Source of the DNA: Nitrososphaerota archaeon
Lineage (GTDB): Archaea > Thermoproteota > Nitrososphaeria > Nitrososphaerales > Nitrosopumilaceae
Assembly (NCBI GenBank): GCA_018263495.1
Contig: JAANXC010000004.1
Coordinates: forward strand, 1-8,474
Reading direction: 5' to 3'
DNA: 8,474 nt
Notes under the pieces: model-generated
The model's database searches: none
What the model was told of the DNA's origin: nothing
Seen by the model: only the letters and a program-made list of their open reading frames with translations
Shown here: positions 1-6,727 of the stretch, one piece after another
Layout of the letters: each line of letters opens with the position of its first letter
Numbering within the stretch: position 1 is the first letter of the stretch
Program-made: the position numbers and the translations under genes

Positions 1-327
1 GATTCGTTTCTTCTTCATTTTTTTTGCAAGTAGAGCCTGACCAAGTGTATTGTTAATTTTATGTGCACCTCCATGTAGTAGATCCTCTCGCTTGAGATAG
101 ATTTTTGCACCACCAACAAATTTTGTTAGATTTTCTGCAAAATAAAGCGGAGTTGGTCTTCCAGCATAATTTTTTAGATAATAATCAAATTCGTTTTGGA
201 AGCTTTTATCACTTTTAATTTTCTGATAATTCTCTTCAAGCTCTTCAATAGCTGGAACTAGTGTTTCCGGAATATATTTTCCTCCAAAATCTCCAAACCT
301 TCCATCTTTTGGCATTCCTATTTTCAT
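1..327 (-). CDS. trpB: Tryptophan synthase beta subunit, N-terminal part (cut by window edge)
   Basis: TrpB is the PLP enzyme that condenses indole with L-serine to make tryptophan, working in a complex with TrpA in the cytoplasm. The visible 109 residues start [20 protein letters not shown], matching the usual TrpB N-terminus (FGxFGGxYxPET). They reach the cofactor site [15 protein letters not shown], where Lys90 is the expected Schiff-base lysine. The variant LLHGGAHK, rather than the bacterial LNHTGAHK, is common in archaea. The ATG overlaps the trpC stop as ATGA (324-327), and a Shine-Dalgarno GGTGA lies about 7 nt upstream (plus-strand tcacc, 335-339), so translation is probably coupled to trpC. 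About 290 residues are missing beyond position 1. trpA would be expected next, but this cannot be seen. Confidence 0.95.
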   Translation of the reverse strand, partial: MKIGMPKDGRFGDFGGKYIPETLVPAIEELEENYQKIKSDKSFQNEFDYYLKNYAGRPTPLYFAENLTKFVGGAKIYLKREDLLHGGAHKINNTLGQALLAKKMKKKRI

Positions 328-1097
328 ATTGCATTCACCAATTCTGACACTCTCTTTTGTATATCTGAGCTTTTCATTATACTTGTACCTATAAGAAATG
401 CATCTGCACCACAATCATGTAAAAATTTTACATCTTCTGCTGACTTGATTCCACTTTCGGATAATATTATTTTAGATTTCGGGAAATTTTCTAAAAGTTG
501 CTTTGTGGTTTCAAGATTAATGTCAAGAGTATCTAAGTTTCTATTATTGATTCCAATAATATCTGCATCAGTTTTTAATGCATTTTCAAATTCTGTCTTT
601 GTGTGCACCTCTAGTAAAATTTTCAGATCTTTGTCATGACCGTAATCAATCAGTTTGTCAACATCACTGACAAAACCGTTGTCAAACAATCCCTGAATAA
701 GTAAAAAATAGTCTGCACCCATTTTTTCTGCTGCATCTATCTGTATTTTGTCAATCATGATGTCTTTCATTAATAATGGAATTTTCACGTTTTTTCTGAT
801 TTTGATAAAATATTCTGGTGAACCGTTGAATAGATATGGCTGTGTTAAAATGGAAAGCGCCTGTGCACCGCCAGATATCATAGATTTTGCTATTTGTATT
901 GGGTCAGAAATTTGTCTTATGTCACCTTCAGCAGGTGATGAAAATTTTATTTCGGTAATAAGAGATGCATGACTGTTATTCTTTATTGATTCCTGTAAAT
1001 CAATTTCTGATTTAGGTAATGTTTCAGTAATATCATAAACGCCATCATCAATTGCATTTTGTGAGTTTTCGACTAATTTTTGTAGTATATTTTCTAT
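324..1097 (-). CDS. trpC: Indole-3-glycerol phosphate synthase, with a non-canonical start codon
   Basis: TrpC closes the ring of 1-(2-carboxyphenylamino)-1-deoxyribulose 5-phosphate to indole-3-glycerol phosphate. With the start proposed here it is a single-domain TIM barrel of 257 residues, a normal family length. Visible active-site motifs are [10 protein letters not shown] (Glu49, Lys51), LLMKD (Lys111, the expected general acid), LLEVH (Glu163), GINNRNL (Asn184) and LSESGI (Glu214, phosphate-site Ser/Gly). The first ATG in frame, at 879-881, would give only 185 residues and remove Glu49 and Lys51, so it cannot be the start of a working enzyme. The frame stays open up to a TGA at 1104-1106 but holds no ATG, GTG or TTG before 881. 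A strong Shine-Dalgarno precedes ATC (1098-1100) and ATA (1095-1097). ATA is preferred because ATAG overlaps the trpD stop just as ATGA does at two other junctions. The product is clear; the start codon is inferred. Confidence 0.9.
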   Translation of the reverse strand: MENILQKLVENSQNAIDDGVYDITETLPKSEIDLQESIKNNSHASLITEIKFSSPAEGDIRQISDPIQIAKSMISGGAQALSILTQPYLFNGSPEYFIKIRKNVKIPLLMKDIMIDKIQIDAAEKMGADYFLLIQGLFDNGFVSDVDKLIDYGHDKDLKILLEVHTKTEFENALKTDADIIGINNRNLDTLDINLETTKQLLENFPKSKIILSESGIKSAEDVKFLHDCGADAFLIGTSIMKSSDIQKRVSELVNAI

Positions 1098-2140
1098 GAT
1101 CTTTCAACCTCCTCTAATTTTTCAATGTCACCACAATTTTTTACAAAGTTTTTTAGTTTACCAAATGCCTTACCACTATGAATTGTAGTCAATGCTAGTT
1201 CAACTGCCTCATCAAAATTATTAGCAATATCTGATACAATTAATCCACCAGCTGCGTTTAATGCGGTTATCTCAATTTTTGTTTTATTTGCGGTATCATT
1301 CAACACATCTACAAATGACTTTATCGCATCTTCCTTTGTGTTTATTTGAATATCAGAGATGTTGCCCCTCTGCAAACCAACATCTTGAGGATCAATAACC
1401 ATGTTTGTAATGATGTTATTTTTTAGTAAACAAATTTTGTTTTTGGACGTAGTTGATAACTCATCCATTCCATCATCTGATCTAACTGTCATAATTGTTT
1501 CCGCATTTTTTCTTTGTAAAATTTTTACAATTCTTTCTTGATAATCATCTGAAAAAACACCAATTAGTTGATTTTTTACCATTGCTGGATTAGTTAATGG
1601 TCCAAGAAGATTAAATGCAGTTCTACCGCCAACAACCTTTCTAGCGTTTGCAACATTTTTCATTGCGGGATGAAATTTTTGTGCAAACATGAAACCTATA
1701 CCAAACTTTTCTATTGTTTCATTTACTATGTTAGGTTCAGAATTCAAATCAAATCCAAAGTATTCAAAAATATCTGCACTTCCTGATACGCCTGATATTG
1801 AGCGATTACCATGTTTAGCAACATTTCCACCAGCCCCAGCAATTACAAAAGATGCTGCAGTTGAGATGTTGAATGTTTTTAATTTATCACCACCGGTACC
1901 ACATACATCAATAATTTTGCCTTGGCAATTTGGAGATATGTGTAATGCAAATTCTTCCATTTTGTTTAGCATAGCTAAAAGTTCATCGTCAGATTCACCT
2001 TTTTCCGTCAAATTTTTTAAAAATTCTGCTACATCTTCGTCATTTTGTGTTCCGGTGAGTATTTCATCCATCACGTTAGTCATTTGATCAATTGTAAGGT
2101 TATTTCCGTGGGAAAGTTGCTCTGCTAATTCTTTAATCAT
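1094..2140 (-). CDS. trpD: Anthranilate phosphoribosyltransferase
   Basis: TrpD transfers the phosphoribosyl group of PRPP to anthranilate, the second committed step of tryptophan synthesis. The 348-residue length is typical. An N-terminal helical domain (about 1-70) precedes the glycine-rich PRPP loop CGTGGD (80-85) and TFNIST (89-94). Then come KHGNRS (109-114) followed by SGSAD, the anthranilate-site segment with GGRTAFNLLGPLTNP, and the metal-binding DDGMDE. All family hallmarks are present. The ATG lies within the end of trpG (8-nt overlap, 2133-2140) behind a GAGGGT Shine-Dalgarno. Its TAG stop (1094-1096) coincides with the proposed ATA start of trpC. If that A were really G, the stop would vanish and the protein would run seven codons longer. 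Confidence 0.96.
   Translation of the reverse strand: MIKELAEQLSHGNNLTIDQMTNVMDEILTGTQNDEDVAEFLKNLTEKGESDDELLAMLNKMEEFALHISPNCQGKIIDVCGTGGDKLKTFNISTAASFVIAGAGGNVAKHGNRSISGVSGSADIFEYFGFDLNSEPNIVNETIEKFGIGFMFAQKFHPAMKNVANARKVVGGRTAFNLLGPLTNPAMVKNQLIGVFSDDYQERIVKILQRKNAETIMTVRSDDGMDELSTTSKNKICLLKNNIITNMVIDPQDVGLQRGNISDIQINTKEDAIKSFVDVLNDTANKTKIEITALNAAGGLIVSDIANNFDEAVELALTTIHSGKAFGKLKNFVKNCGDIEKLEEVERS
1104..1114 (-). promoter_or_regulatory. Shine-Dalgarno of trpC
   Basis: On the minus strand this reads GAGGAGGTTGA, close to the full anti-Shine-Dalgarno complement GGAGGTGA and the strongest such site in the operon. The GGAGGT core ends 6 nt before ATC (1100-1098) and 9 nt before ATA (1097-1095). 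Aligned the same way, trpG and trpD have 6 nt and trpB has 9 nt, so both candidates fit. Its position supports trpC initiation here and not at the distant ATG at 881. It lies inside the 3' end of trpD. Confidence 0.75.
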
Positions 2141-2723
2141 TTTTAACCCTCATGATGAAATTTTCCAAGATTTTTTTACCTTCGTCTGTCATGATGGATT
2201 CTGGATGGAATTGTACACCCTCAATGAGATATTTCTTATGACTTACACCCATAATCTCTCCATCATCTTCAGCTACTGCGGTAATTTTCAATGAATCTGG
2301 GATTATTGTTTTATCACCAACTAGTGAATGATAACGTGTAGCTTTAAACGGGTTTTTCACTCCATTAAAAAGTGAATCATCATAGTGTTTGATCAGACTA
2401 GTCTTACCATGTCTGACATTTCCTGCATTGACAACCTTACCACCAAAGCAATCAATAATTCCCTGATGGCCTAAGCAAACTCCCAAGATTGGTGTTGTGC
2501 TACCAAGTTCCATTATTACATCCTTACATATACCAAAATATTTTTTGTCTTCAGGTGTACCCGGACCTGGTGAAATAATTATTGCATCATAGTTTCCATT
2601 CTTTATTTCGGCAATTGTTATCTTGTCATTTCTAACAACATCAGAATTTACTCCAAGCTCACCTAATCTCTGTGCAATATTGTAAACAAATGAATCGTAA
2701 TTATCTATAATCAAAAACTTCAT
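2133..2723 (-). CDS. trpG: Anthranilate synthase glutamine amidotransferase subunit
   Basis: TrpG hydrolyses glutamine and channels ammonia to TrpE for anthranilate formation. It is a class I glutamine amidotransferase domain of 196 residues with no fused domain. The catalytic triad is visible: Cys83 in GVCLGHQ, His172 and Glu174 in FHPES. The oxyanion region SPGPGTPED (51-59) and the N-terminal IIDNYDSFVYN are typical of TrpG/PabA. The position between trpE and trpD argues for the tryptophan pathway and not folate synthesis, although such subunits sometimes serve both. The ATG overlaps the trpE stop as ATGA (2720-2723), and GGAGGC lies about 6 nt upstream, a classic coupled start. Confidence 0.96.
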   Translation of the reverse strand: MKFLIIDNYDSFVYNIAQRLGELGVNSDVVRNDKITIAEIKNGNYDAIIISPGPGTPEDKKYFGICKDVIMELGSTTPILGVCLGHQGIIDCFGGKVVNAGNVRHGKTSLIKHYDDSLFNGVKNPFKATRYHSLVGDKTIIPDSLKITAVAEDDGEIMGVSHKKYLIEGVQFHPESIMTDEGKKILENFIMRVKND

Positions 2724-4075
2724 TTTGATGCCTCCATTAGAGCAGTTATCATTGCGTTTGCCTTATGTTCAGTCTCTTTTAGTTCATTATCAGATATTGA
2801 ATCAAAAACAATTCCTGCTCCAGCTTGTACAAAACCACTATTATCATCTGCAAAGATACTTCTAATTGCTATTGCAAAATCACAACATCCGTTGAATGAA
2901 AAATAGCCAACTGCACCAGCGTATGGACCCCTTGATTCCGGTTCTAGCTCATCGATTATTTCCATCGCTCTAACTTTTGGTGCACCAGAAACAGTGCCAG
3001 CTGGAAAAACTGCCTTAAATGCGTCATACATATCATAATTTTTGTTTAGTTTTCCAACAACATGCGTTACCATATGTTGAACATGACTGAATTGTTTTAC
3101 TTCCATAAGTTTATTGACACGAACTGTTCCATAATCACATACTTTTCCAATATCATTACGTCCAAGATCTACAAGCATTGTATGCTCTGCTAATTCTTTT
3201 TCATCACTAACTAATTCTTGTCGTAGTTTCTCGTTTTTTGTCTCATCATCTGAAATTTTTCTTGTTCCAGCTATTGGAAATGTTTCAACTTGATCATTCG
3301 TAACACGTAAAAGCATTTCAGGACTAGAACCAATTGTTATTTTTTTACCCATTTTTAGATGGTATAGATATGGTGATGGGTTTAGTGACCGAAGTTTTTC
3401 GTAAACTTTTAGATAATCACCATGTGCTTCAAATGAAAATTTTCGTGATAATACAACTTGAAAGACATCTCCATCATAGATGTATTTTTTTGCGCTTTCA
3501 ACTATTTTAGAAAATTCATTCTTGTCTAAATTAGTTGAAATTTTTGACATTTTGAAATCGTCAAAAATTGGTTCAGATGTTTTTATTTCGTCTACTCTAT
3601 TTTCTTCATAGTAGAAATATAGAGATTTTTTTTGTTTGTTATCAAACAGTATGCCGTCGTTGTAAATTCCAAATTCCATTATAGGTTCCGTTATATTGTG
3701 GCGTTTTGGAATTTTTTCCCATAATCTTATTGCATCGTAATTAATTACGCCTACAGCGCCGCCAAGATAGCGATACGTTTGATCATCTGTTTTTTTGACT
3801 AAATTTTTTATTACTACAAGTGGCTCATCTGTAACAATTGTTTCAATTGAGCCATCTCTACCTTGTATCGTCACCTTGTCATAGTATCCCTTTACGACAA
3901 ATTCTGGGTCAAAGCCCATAATCGAGGTTTCTGAGAGTTCTTCTGGACCTGTTAAAGATTCGAATAGAAAAGAGTATTCATAATTTCGGGATATCTTGTT
4001 ATAAATTTCAAATTGGGTGCCAGTATAATCTAGAGAAATAATCCTAGGAATGCAAGTGTGTCCAAATATGTCCAC
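2720..4075 (-). CDS. trpE: Anthranilate synthase component I
   Basis: TrpE converts chorismate and ammonia to anthranilate, using TrpG for glutamine-derived ammonia. It has 451 residues, in the usual archaeal range and shorter than the roughly 520 of enteric enzymes. The N-terminal domain carries FLFES (36-40), corresponding to the LLES motif that binds tryptophan for feedback inhibition. The chorismate-binding domain shows [12 protein letters not shown] (202-213), SSPE (250-253), PIAGTR (267-272), [15 protein letters not shown] (360-367), GPYAGAVGY (383 onward) and QAGAGIV (417 onward). The start taken is GTG at 4073-4075, giving MDIFG; no in-frame ATG lies nearby upstream. An out-of-frame ATG begins at 4079. 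As first gene of the operon it lacks a Shine-Dalgarno and has a TATA-like box about 30 nt upstream, consistent with a nearly leaderless mRNA. Confidence 0.95.
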   Translation of the reverse strand: MDIFGHTCIPRIISLDYTGTQFEIYNKISRNYEYSFLFESLTGPEELSETSIMGFDPEFVVKGYYDKVTIQGRDGSIETIVTDEPLVVIKNLVKKTDDQTYRYLGGAVGVINYDAIRLWEKIPKRHNITEPIMEFGIYNDGILFDNKQKKSLYFYYEENRVDEIKTSEPIFDDFKMSKISTNLDKNEFSKIVESAKKYIYDGDVFQVVLSRKFSFEAHGDYLKVYEKLRSLNPSPYLYHLKMGKKITIGSSPEMLLRVTNDQVETFPIAGTRKISDDETKNEKLRQELVSDEKELAEHTMLVDLGRNDIGKVCDYGTVRVNKLMEVKQFSHVQHMVTHVVGKLNKNYDMYDAFKAVFPAGTVSGAPKVRAMEIIDELEPESRGPYAGAVGYFSFNGCCDFAIAIRSIFADDNSGFVQAGAGIVFDSISDNELKETEHKANAMITALMEASK

Positions 4076-4085
4076 CCATGAGTTT

Positions 4086-4099
4086 GAACAAAATTGTTC
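4086..4099. promoter_or_regulatory. Inverted repeat in the trpE promoter, candidate operator
   Basis: The sequence GAACAA-AA-TTGTTC is a perfect dyad with 6-bp arms and a 2-bp centre. It lies between the TATA-like box (4102-4109) and the trpE start (4075), so a protein bound here would block RNA polymerase entry. This is a usual place for archaeal repressor sites. It does not resemble the TGTACA box of the methanogen regulator TrpY. The bound factor is unknown and the operator role is inferred. Confidence 0.4.
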
Positions 4100-4101
4100 T
4101 T

Positions 4102-4109
4102 TATTTAAA
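4102..4109 (-). promoter_or_regulatory. TATA-like box of the trp operon promoter
   Basis: On the minus strand this reads TTTAAATA. Its centre is about 30 nt before the trpE GTG, so archaeal spacing of about 26-27 nt places transcription initiation near 4078-4080, only a few bases before the start codon. The absence of a Shine-Dalgarno in front of trpE agrees with a leaderless or nearly leaderless transcript. The call is by sequence and spacing only. Confidence 0.5.
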
Positions 4110-4307
4110 CCATGATTTTGATATTCAAAAAATCAGTATTAAAATAGCAGTTTTATAGTATAAAACTTGGATTTTTTAGTATAGAAACTCAATTTTTTGG
4201 TTCAAAAATATACATAAATCGAATAATTTGGCATTGAATACAAATTTAGCAGTTAATCAATGAAAATCGATCGATCATGTCTTTGATCCATTTCTCGCAT
4301 TAATTGT
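4110..4307. other. AT-rich intergenic stretch upstream of trpE
   Basis: I see no convincing gene here. Besides the trpE promoter elements at its edge, it contains two perfect AT-rich dyads: TTTTGA-TAT-TCAAAA at 4116-4130 and AGTTTTAT-AGT-ATAAAACT at 4149-4167. It also contains a 10-bp palindrome ATCGATCGAT at 4266-4275. In DNA this AT-rich, some dyads are expected by chance. No tRNA-like or CRISPR-like structure is visible. Confidence 0.4.
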
Positions 4308-4421
4308 ATGAGTTCAATAGGAGTTGGAATACAAAAGATAGCCATACATTCACAACTAATTGGTCTTAAGACAGCATTGAAGATTTCAGATATTATCAAA
4401 AAATCTGATGACCAAGACTAA
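4308..4421 (+). CDS. Doubtful small ORF, 37 residues
   Basis: An ATG-to-TAA frame encodes 37 residues beginning MSSIGVGIQKIAIHSQ and ending in the acidic IIKKSDDQD. It could form an amphipathic helix. Purines are frequent at first codon positions and A/T at third positions, as in real genes of this genome. No Shine-Dalgarno or well-placed TATA box is evident, and I recognise no family. On the opposite strand an overlapping frame (4253-4345) encodes 30 residues starting MAIFCIPTPIELIQL. At most one of the two is likely to be real, and either or both may be chance. It would share orientation with the zinc-finger gene about 60 nt downstream. Confidence 0.25.
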   Translation: MSSIGVGIQKIAIHSQLIGLKTALKISDIIKKSDDQD

Positions 4422-4450
4422 TTTTAGAATATTACGGTAATGTACGGTAC

Positions 4451-4458
4451 ACTTATTA
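4451..4458 (+). promoter_or_regulatory. TATA-like box of the small zinc-finger gene
   Basis: ACTTATTA is centred about 27 nt before the GTG at 4482, the spacing expected if the transcript begins at or next to the start codon. There is no Shine-Dalgarno, which fits a leaderless gene. Just upstream, TACGGTA occurs twice 10 bp apart (4433-4439 and 4443-4449). Confidence 0.35.
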
Positions 4459-4481
4459 GGCAAGTATGCCTATAATTCAGT

Positions 4482-4595
4482 GTGAGTAATACCTGCTATA
4501 GGTGTGGCACAACCGGTTTAGGTTGGAATCAAGCATTCCATCAGCTAACAGGCAAATGGAAACTTGAGAATCACAGAGAATGCAGTAAAAACTAA
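4482..4595 (+). CDS. Small zinc-finger-like protein, 37 residues
   Basis: A GTG-to-TAA frame encodes 37 residues beginning MSNTCYRCGTTGLGWNQ. Two cysteines in CYRC (Cys5, Cys8) and HREC near the end (His31, Cys34) give a C-x2-C-x22-H-x2-C pattern that would hold one zinc ion. Between them are two tryptophans and TGKWKL, a combination typical of tiny prokaryotic zinc-knuckle proteins. The density of metal ligands and aromatic residues is hard to get by chance in AT-rich noncoding DNA. GTG is the only usual start codon between the upstream stop (4473-4475) and the first Cys. It lies antiparallel to ilvD and trpE, in the gap between them. Function is unknown; nucleic-acid or protein binding is a reasonable guess. 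It is short enough to be missed by standard gene finders. Confidence 0.6.
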   Translation: MSNTCYRCGTTGLGWNQAFHQLTGKWKLENHRECSKN

Positions 4596-4620
4596 TCTTG
4601 TCTTACTAGTTTATTCTTCT
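4587..4620. terminator. Possible bidirectional terminator between ilvD and the zinc-finger gene
   Basis: The two genes converge here. Arms AAACTA (4589-4594) and TAGTTT (4607-4612) can pair around a 12-nt loop. On the minus strand a run of five T (4591-4587) follows the ilvD stop by about 40 nt. On the plus strand the sequence after the small gene is T-rich. Archaeal termination mostly depends on oligo-T, so this is plausible but weak. Confidence 0.3.
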
Positions 4621-4632
4621 GAAGATAGTCTG

Positions 4633-6315
4633 TCATTTTAAGAAATTACTTGGGTCAGTTATTGCACCGTTTGCTGCAGAACCTACTAGGAGTGCATATT
4701 TGGCAAGCGCTCCTGACTTGTAGTTTGGTTCAGGCATACTCCATTCTTTACTTCTTAAGTCAAGCTCTTCCTTTGATACATGAAGATTGATGCTGTTATC
4801 TTCAATGTTTATACTGATTTCATCTCCTTCTTTGACAAATGCAATTGGACCACCAACAAACGCTTCTGGCGCAACATGCCCAACCATGAATCCACGAGTC
4901 CCACCGGAGAATCTTCCATCTGTGATCATTGCTACTTTTTTACCTAAACCCTGACCAACTAACGCAGCAGTTGTGGCAAGCATTTCTCTCATTCCTGGAC
5001 CGCCTTTTGGTCCTTCATATCTAATAACTAAGACATCTCCTTCATTGATCTCACCATTCGCAACAGAATCAAATGCAGATTCTTCACCGTCAAATACTCT
5101 TGCCTTGCCAGTGAATTTTGTCATTTCTACGCCTGCAGTTTTAATTACTGCACCTTCCGGAGCCAAAGTTCCCTTTAGGATTACAGCAGTTCCAACTCCA
5201 TGTAATGGATTTTCAACCTCTCTTACAATTTGTTGCTCAGTAGTTGATATTTTGTATTGTTTGATATTTTCTTCTATTGTTTTTCCAGTAACAGTCAGTG
5301 TATTACCATGAATCAAATTATTATCTAACAATTTTTTCATTACCAATGGAATTCCACCAATTTTATCAAGACTGTTCATAACATAACCTCCACCAGGTTT
5401 CATGTCAGCTATATGTGGTGTTTTTTTCCTTATTCTTTCAAAGTCATCATATGTTAATTTTATTTTGACTTCATTTGCTAATGCCAGTAGATGTAAAATA
5501 CCATTTGTTGAACCACCAACTGCGTTTAACATTGTTATAGCATTTTCAAATGATTCAAATGTTAAGATGTCACGTGGTTTAATGTTAAGTTCTAATAATT
5601 CTGTACATGCCTTACCAGTTTCATAGACTATCTTTTCTCTTCTATCATCTTCAGCTGGTGGGCTTGCACTACCAGGCAATGCAATACCAAGTGCCTCAGA
5701 AATTGATGCCATTGTATTTGCCGTAAACATTCCACCACAGGAACCAGCATTTGGGCACGCAGTATCTTCAATATTTTTTAATTCTTCTAATGACATTTGT
5801 CCTGCATTATATGAGCCAACTGCTTCGTAAACATCAACAACTGTTAGTTCTTTTCCGTCTAATATTCCAGGCATGATTGTTCCACCGTAAACAAAAACTG
5901 AAGGAATGTTCAGTCTAGCCATGGCCATCATAGTTCCTGGCAAACTTTTATCACAACCTGCAATGCCAACTAGTGCATCATATTGATGTGCCCTTACCAT
6001 TAATTCAATTGAATCGGCAATGACTTCCCTGCTAACTAACGATGATTTCATGCCTTCATGGCCCATCGCAATTCCATCGCTTACTGCAATAGTACTAAAT
6101 TCTCTTGGTGTAGCACCCGCATCCTTTACACCATCTTTTGCTTTTTGAGCAAGTCCAGGTAAATGTATGTTACAAGGTGTAGCTTCATTTCCTGTGTGAC
6201 AAACACCAACGAATGGCTTGCTAAGATCATCATCAGTCAAGCCCATGGCTTTGTACATCGCTCTATGCGGAGCTCTTGCTGTTCCCTCTACTACATTCCT
6301 GCTTGATATTTCCAT
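4633..6315 (-). CDS. ilvD: Dihydroxy-acid dehydratase
   Basis: IlvD dehydrates 2,3-dihydroxy-isovalerate and 2,3-dihydroxy-3-methylvalerate to the 2-oxo acids that precede valine/leucine and isoleucine. It is a 560-residue cytoplasmic iron-sulfur enzyme of normal length. The cluster ligands are visible as Cys48 in GNEATPCN, Cys121 in GCDKSLPG and Cys193 in the segment [11 protein letters not shown]. Three such cysteines are the family pattern for a [2Fe-2S] type, though cluster type cannot be proved from sequence. The catalytic serine is Ser470 in DGRFSGGT. The ATG at 6313-6315 (MEISSRN) is chosen because family members begin close to this motif. ATG at 6322-6324 and GTG at 6331-6333 are also in frame. 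There is no Shine-Dalgarno, and a TATA-like box lies about 33 nt upstream of the chosen start. It appears to be a single-gene unit. Confidence 0.95.
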   Translation of the reverse strand: MEISSRNVVEGTARAPHRAMYKAMGLTDDDLSKPFVGVCHTGNEATPCNIHLPGLAQKAKDGVKDAGATPREFSTIAVSDGIAMGHEGMKSSLVSREVIADSIELMVRAHQYDALVGIAGCDKSLPGTMMAMARLNIPSVFVYGGTIMPGILDGKELTVVDVYEAVGSYNAGQMSLEELKNIEDTACPNAGSCGGMFTANTMASISEALGIALPGSASPPAEDDRREKIVYETGKACTELLELNIKPRDILTFESFENAITMLNAVGGSTNGILHLLALANEVKIKLTYDDFERIRKKTPHIADMKPGGGYVMNSLDKIGGIPLVMKKLLDNNLIHGNTLTVTGKTIEENIKQYKISTTEQQIVREVENPLHGVGTAVILKGTLAPEGAVIKTAGVEMTKFTGKARVFDGEESAFDSVANGEINEGDVLVIRYEGPKGGPGMREMLATTAALVGQGLGKKVAMITDGRFSGGTRGFMVGHVAPEAFVGGPIAFVKEGDEISINIEDNSINLHVSKEELDLRSKEWSMPEPNYKSGALAKYALLVGSAANGAITDPSNFLK

Positions 6316-6343
6316 TTTAAACATCTTCAACACACGTTACTGT

Positions 6344-6351
6344 AATTTAAA
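6344..6351 (-). promoter_or_regulatory. TATA-like box of ilvD
   Basis: On the minus strand this reads TTTAAATT and is part of the palindrome AATTTAAATT (6344-6353). Archaeal spacing would place transcription initiation near 6320-6322, giving a leader of about 5 nt before the ATG at 6315. That argues mildly against ATG 6324 as the start. Because the box is symmetric it could in principle also serve the divergent plus-strand gene. Confidence 0.4.
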
Positions 6352-6367
6352 TTCTAGAAATGTAAAT

Positions 6368-6375
6368 TTCATAAA
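6368..6375 (+). promoter_or_regulatory. TATA-like box of the divergent hypothetical gene
   Basis: TTCATAAA is centred about 25 nt before the ATG at 6397, so transcription would begin almost exactly at that codon. This leaderless arrangement favours the ATG over the in-frame GTG at 6379. Confidence 0.35.
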
Positions 6376-6396
6376 CTAGTGTTAAATAAAAGAAAC

Positions 6397-6693
6397 ATGG
6401 ATTCTAATGAACTTCAAACCTTTATTCAGGATGTAAGGGACGATTTAAACAATTTGGATAGCCTAATTGATTATTATGATTTTTTAGGCCATCATAATAT
6501 TAGAACCATTGTTTTCAATCCTGAAGATGAACCCAGTTTTTTTGAAGGATCTGTAATCACAGTTTTAGATCAGAGATATCGTGAATTTTTTAAAAGCAAA
6601 TTTAATTGTGAAATTGATGAATTAACACGTGTAGATGTTCTTGAAATTATTAGAGCACAATTACCGTCTATTAGAAAAAGATTGTCTGAATAA
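6397..6693 (+). CDS. Conserved-looking hypothetical protein, 98 residues
   Basis: I do not recognise a named family. The protein begins MDSNELQTFIQDVRDDLNN and is acidic, soluble and without signal peptide, membrane segment or cysteine pair. Residues about 4-25 are predicted helical and rich in Asp/Leu/Asn. A strand-like IRTIVFNP follows, then EGSVITVLDQRYREFF and a basic C-terminal helix rich in Ile, Arg and Leu. Codon use (A/T at third positions, purine first) matches neighbouring genes, so it is very likely real. The ATG at 6397 is preferred to the GTG at 6379 because of TATA-box spacing. It diverges from ilvD over a short shared promoter region and converges on the membrane-protein gene. 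Function is unknown. Confidence 0.75.
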   Translation: MDSNELQTFIQDVRDDLNNLDSLIDYYDFLGHHNIRTIVFNPEDEPSFFEGSVITVLDQRYREFFKSKFNCEIDELTRVDVLEIIRAQLPSIRKRLSE

Positions 6694-6710
6694 TTATAAA
6701 TAAAATTATT
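6689..6710. terminator. Possible bidirectional AT-rich terminator
   Basis: AATAATT (6689-6695) and AATTATT (6704-6710) can pair around an 8-nt loop. The site lies in the 34-bp gap where two converging genes end, and both strands are T-rich just after their stop codons. The stem is all A/T and therefore weak; oligo-T tracts probably matter more than the hairpin. Confidence 0.35.
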
Positions 6711-6727
6711 TTGTGTCTATTAGTGAT

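Noticed and set aside
324..881. TrpC starting at the ATG at 879-881 (185 residues), or a truncated pseudogene
   Set aside because: The frame upstream is open and encodes the normal TrpC N-terminus including EIK, so the gene is intact apart from its start codon.
445..972. Plus-strand open frames opposite trpC (445-639 and 748-972)
   Set aside because: They lie antisense to a clearly identified TrpC frame, have no family motifs, and show serine/phenylalanine-rich shadow composition.
1689..2087. 132-codon plus-strand frame opposite trpD
   Set aside because: It is antisense to conserved TrpD motifs (CGTGGD, KHGNRS) and is low-complexity Ser/Pro-rich, typical of a shadow frame.
4266..4275. ATCGATCGAT palindrome as a regulatory or restriction-related site
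   Set aside because: It is a short simple repeat of GATC units with no nearby promoter or gene start; probably chance.
4253..4345. 30-codon minus-strand frame as a trp leader peptide for attenuation
   Set aside because: It has no tryptophan codons, lies well upstream of the predicted trpE transcription start, and has no attenuator hairpin after it; classical attenuation is not known in archaea.
4240..4480. tRNA or structured RNA in the trpE-ilvD gap
   Set aside because: No cloverleaf, T-loop consensus or GC-rich helix is visible, as would be expected of an RNA gene in an AT-rich genome.
4973..5626. Plus-strand frames opposite ilvD (4973-5311 and 5402-5626)
   Set aside because: They overlap highly conserved IlvD coding sequence in antisense and show no promoter or motif of their own.
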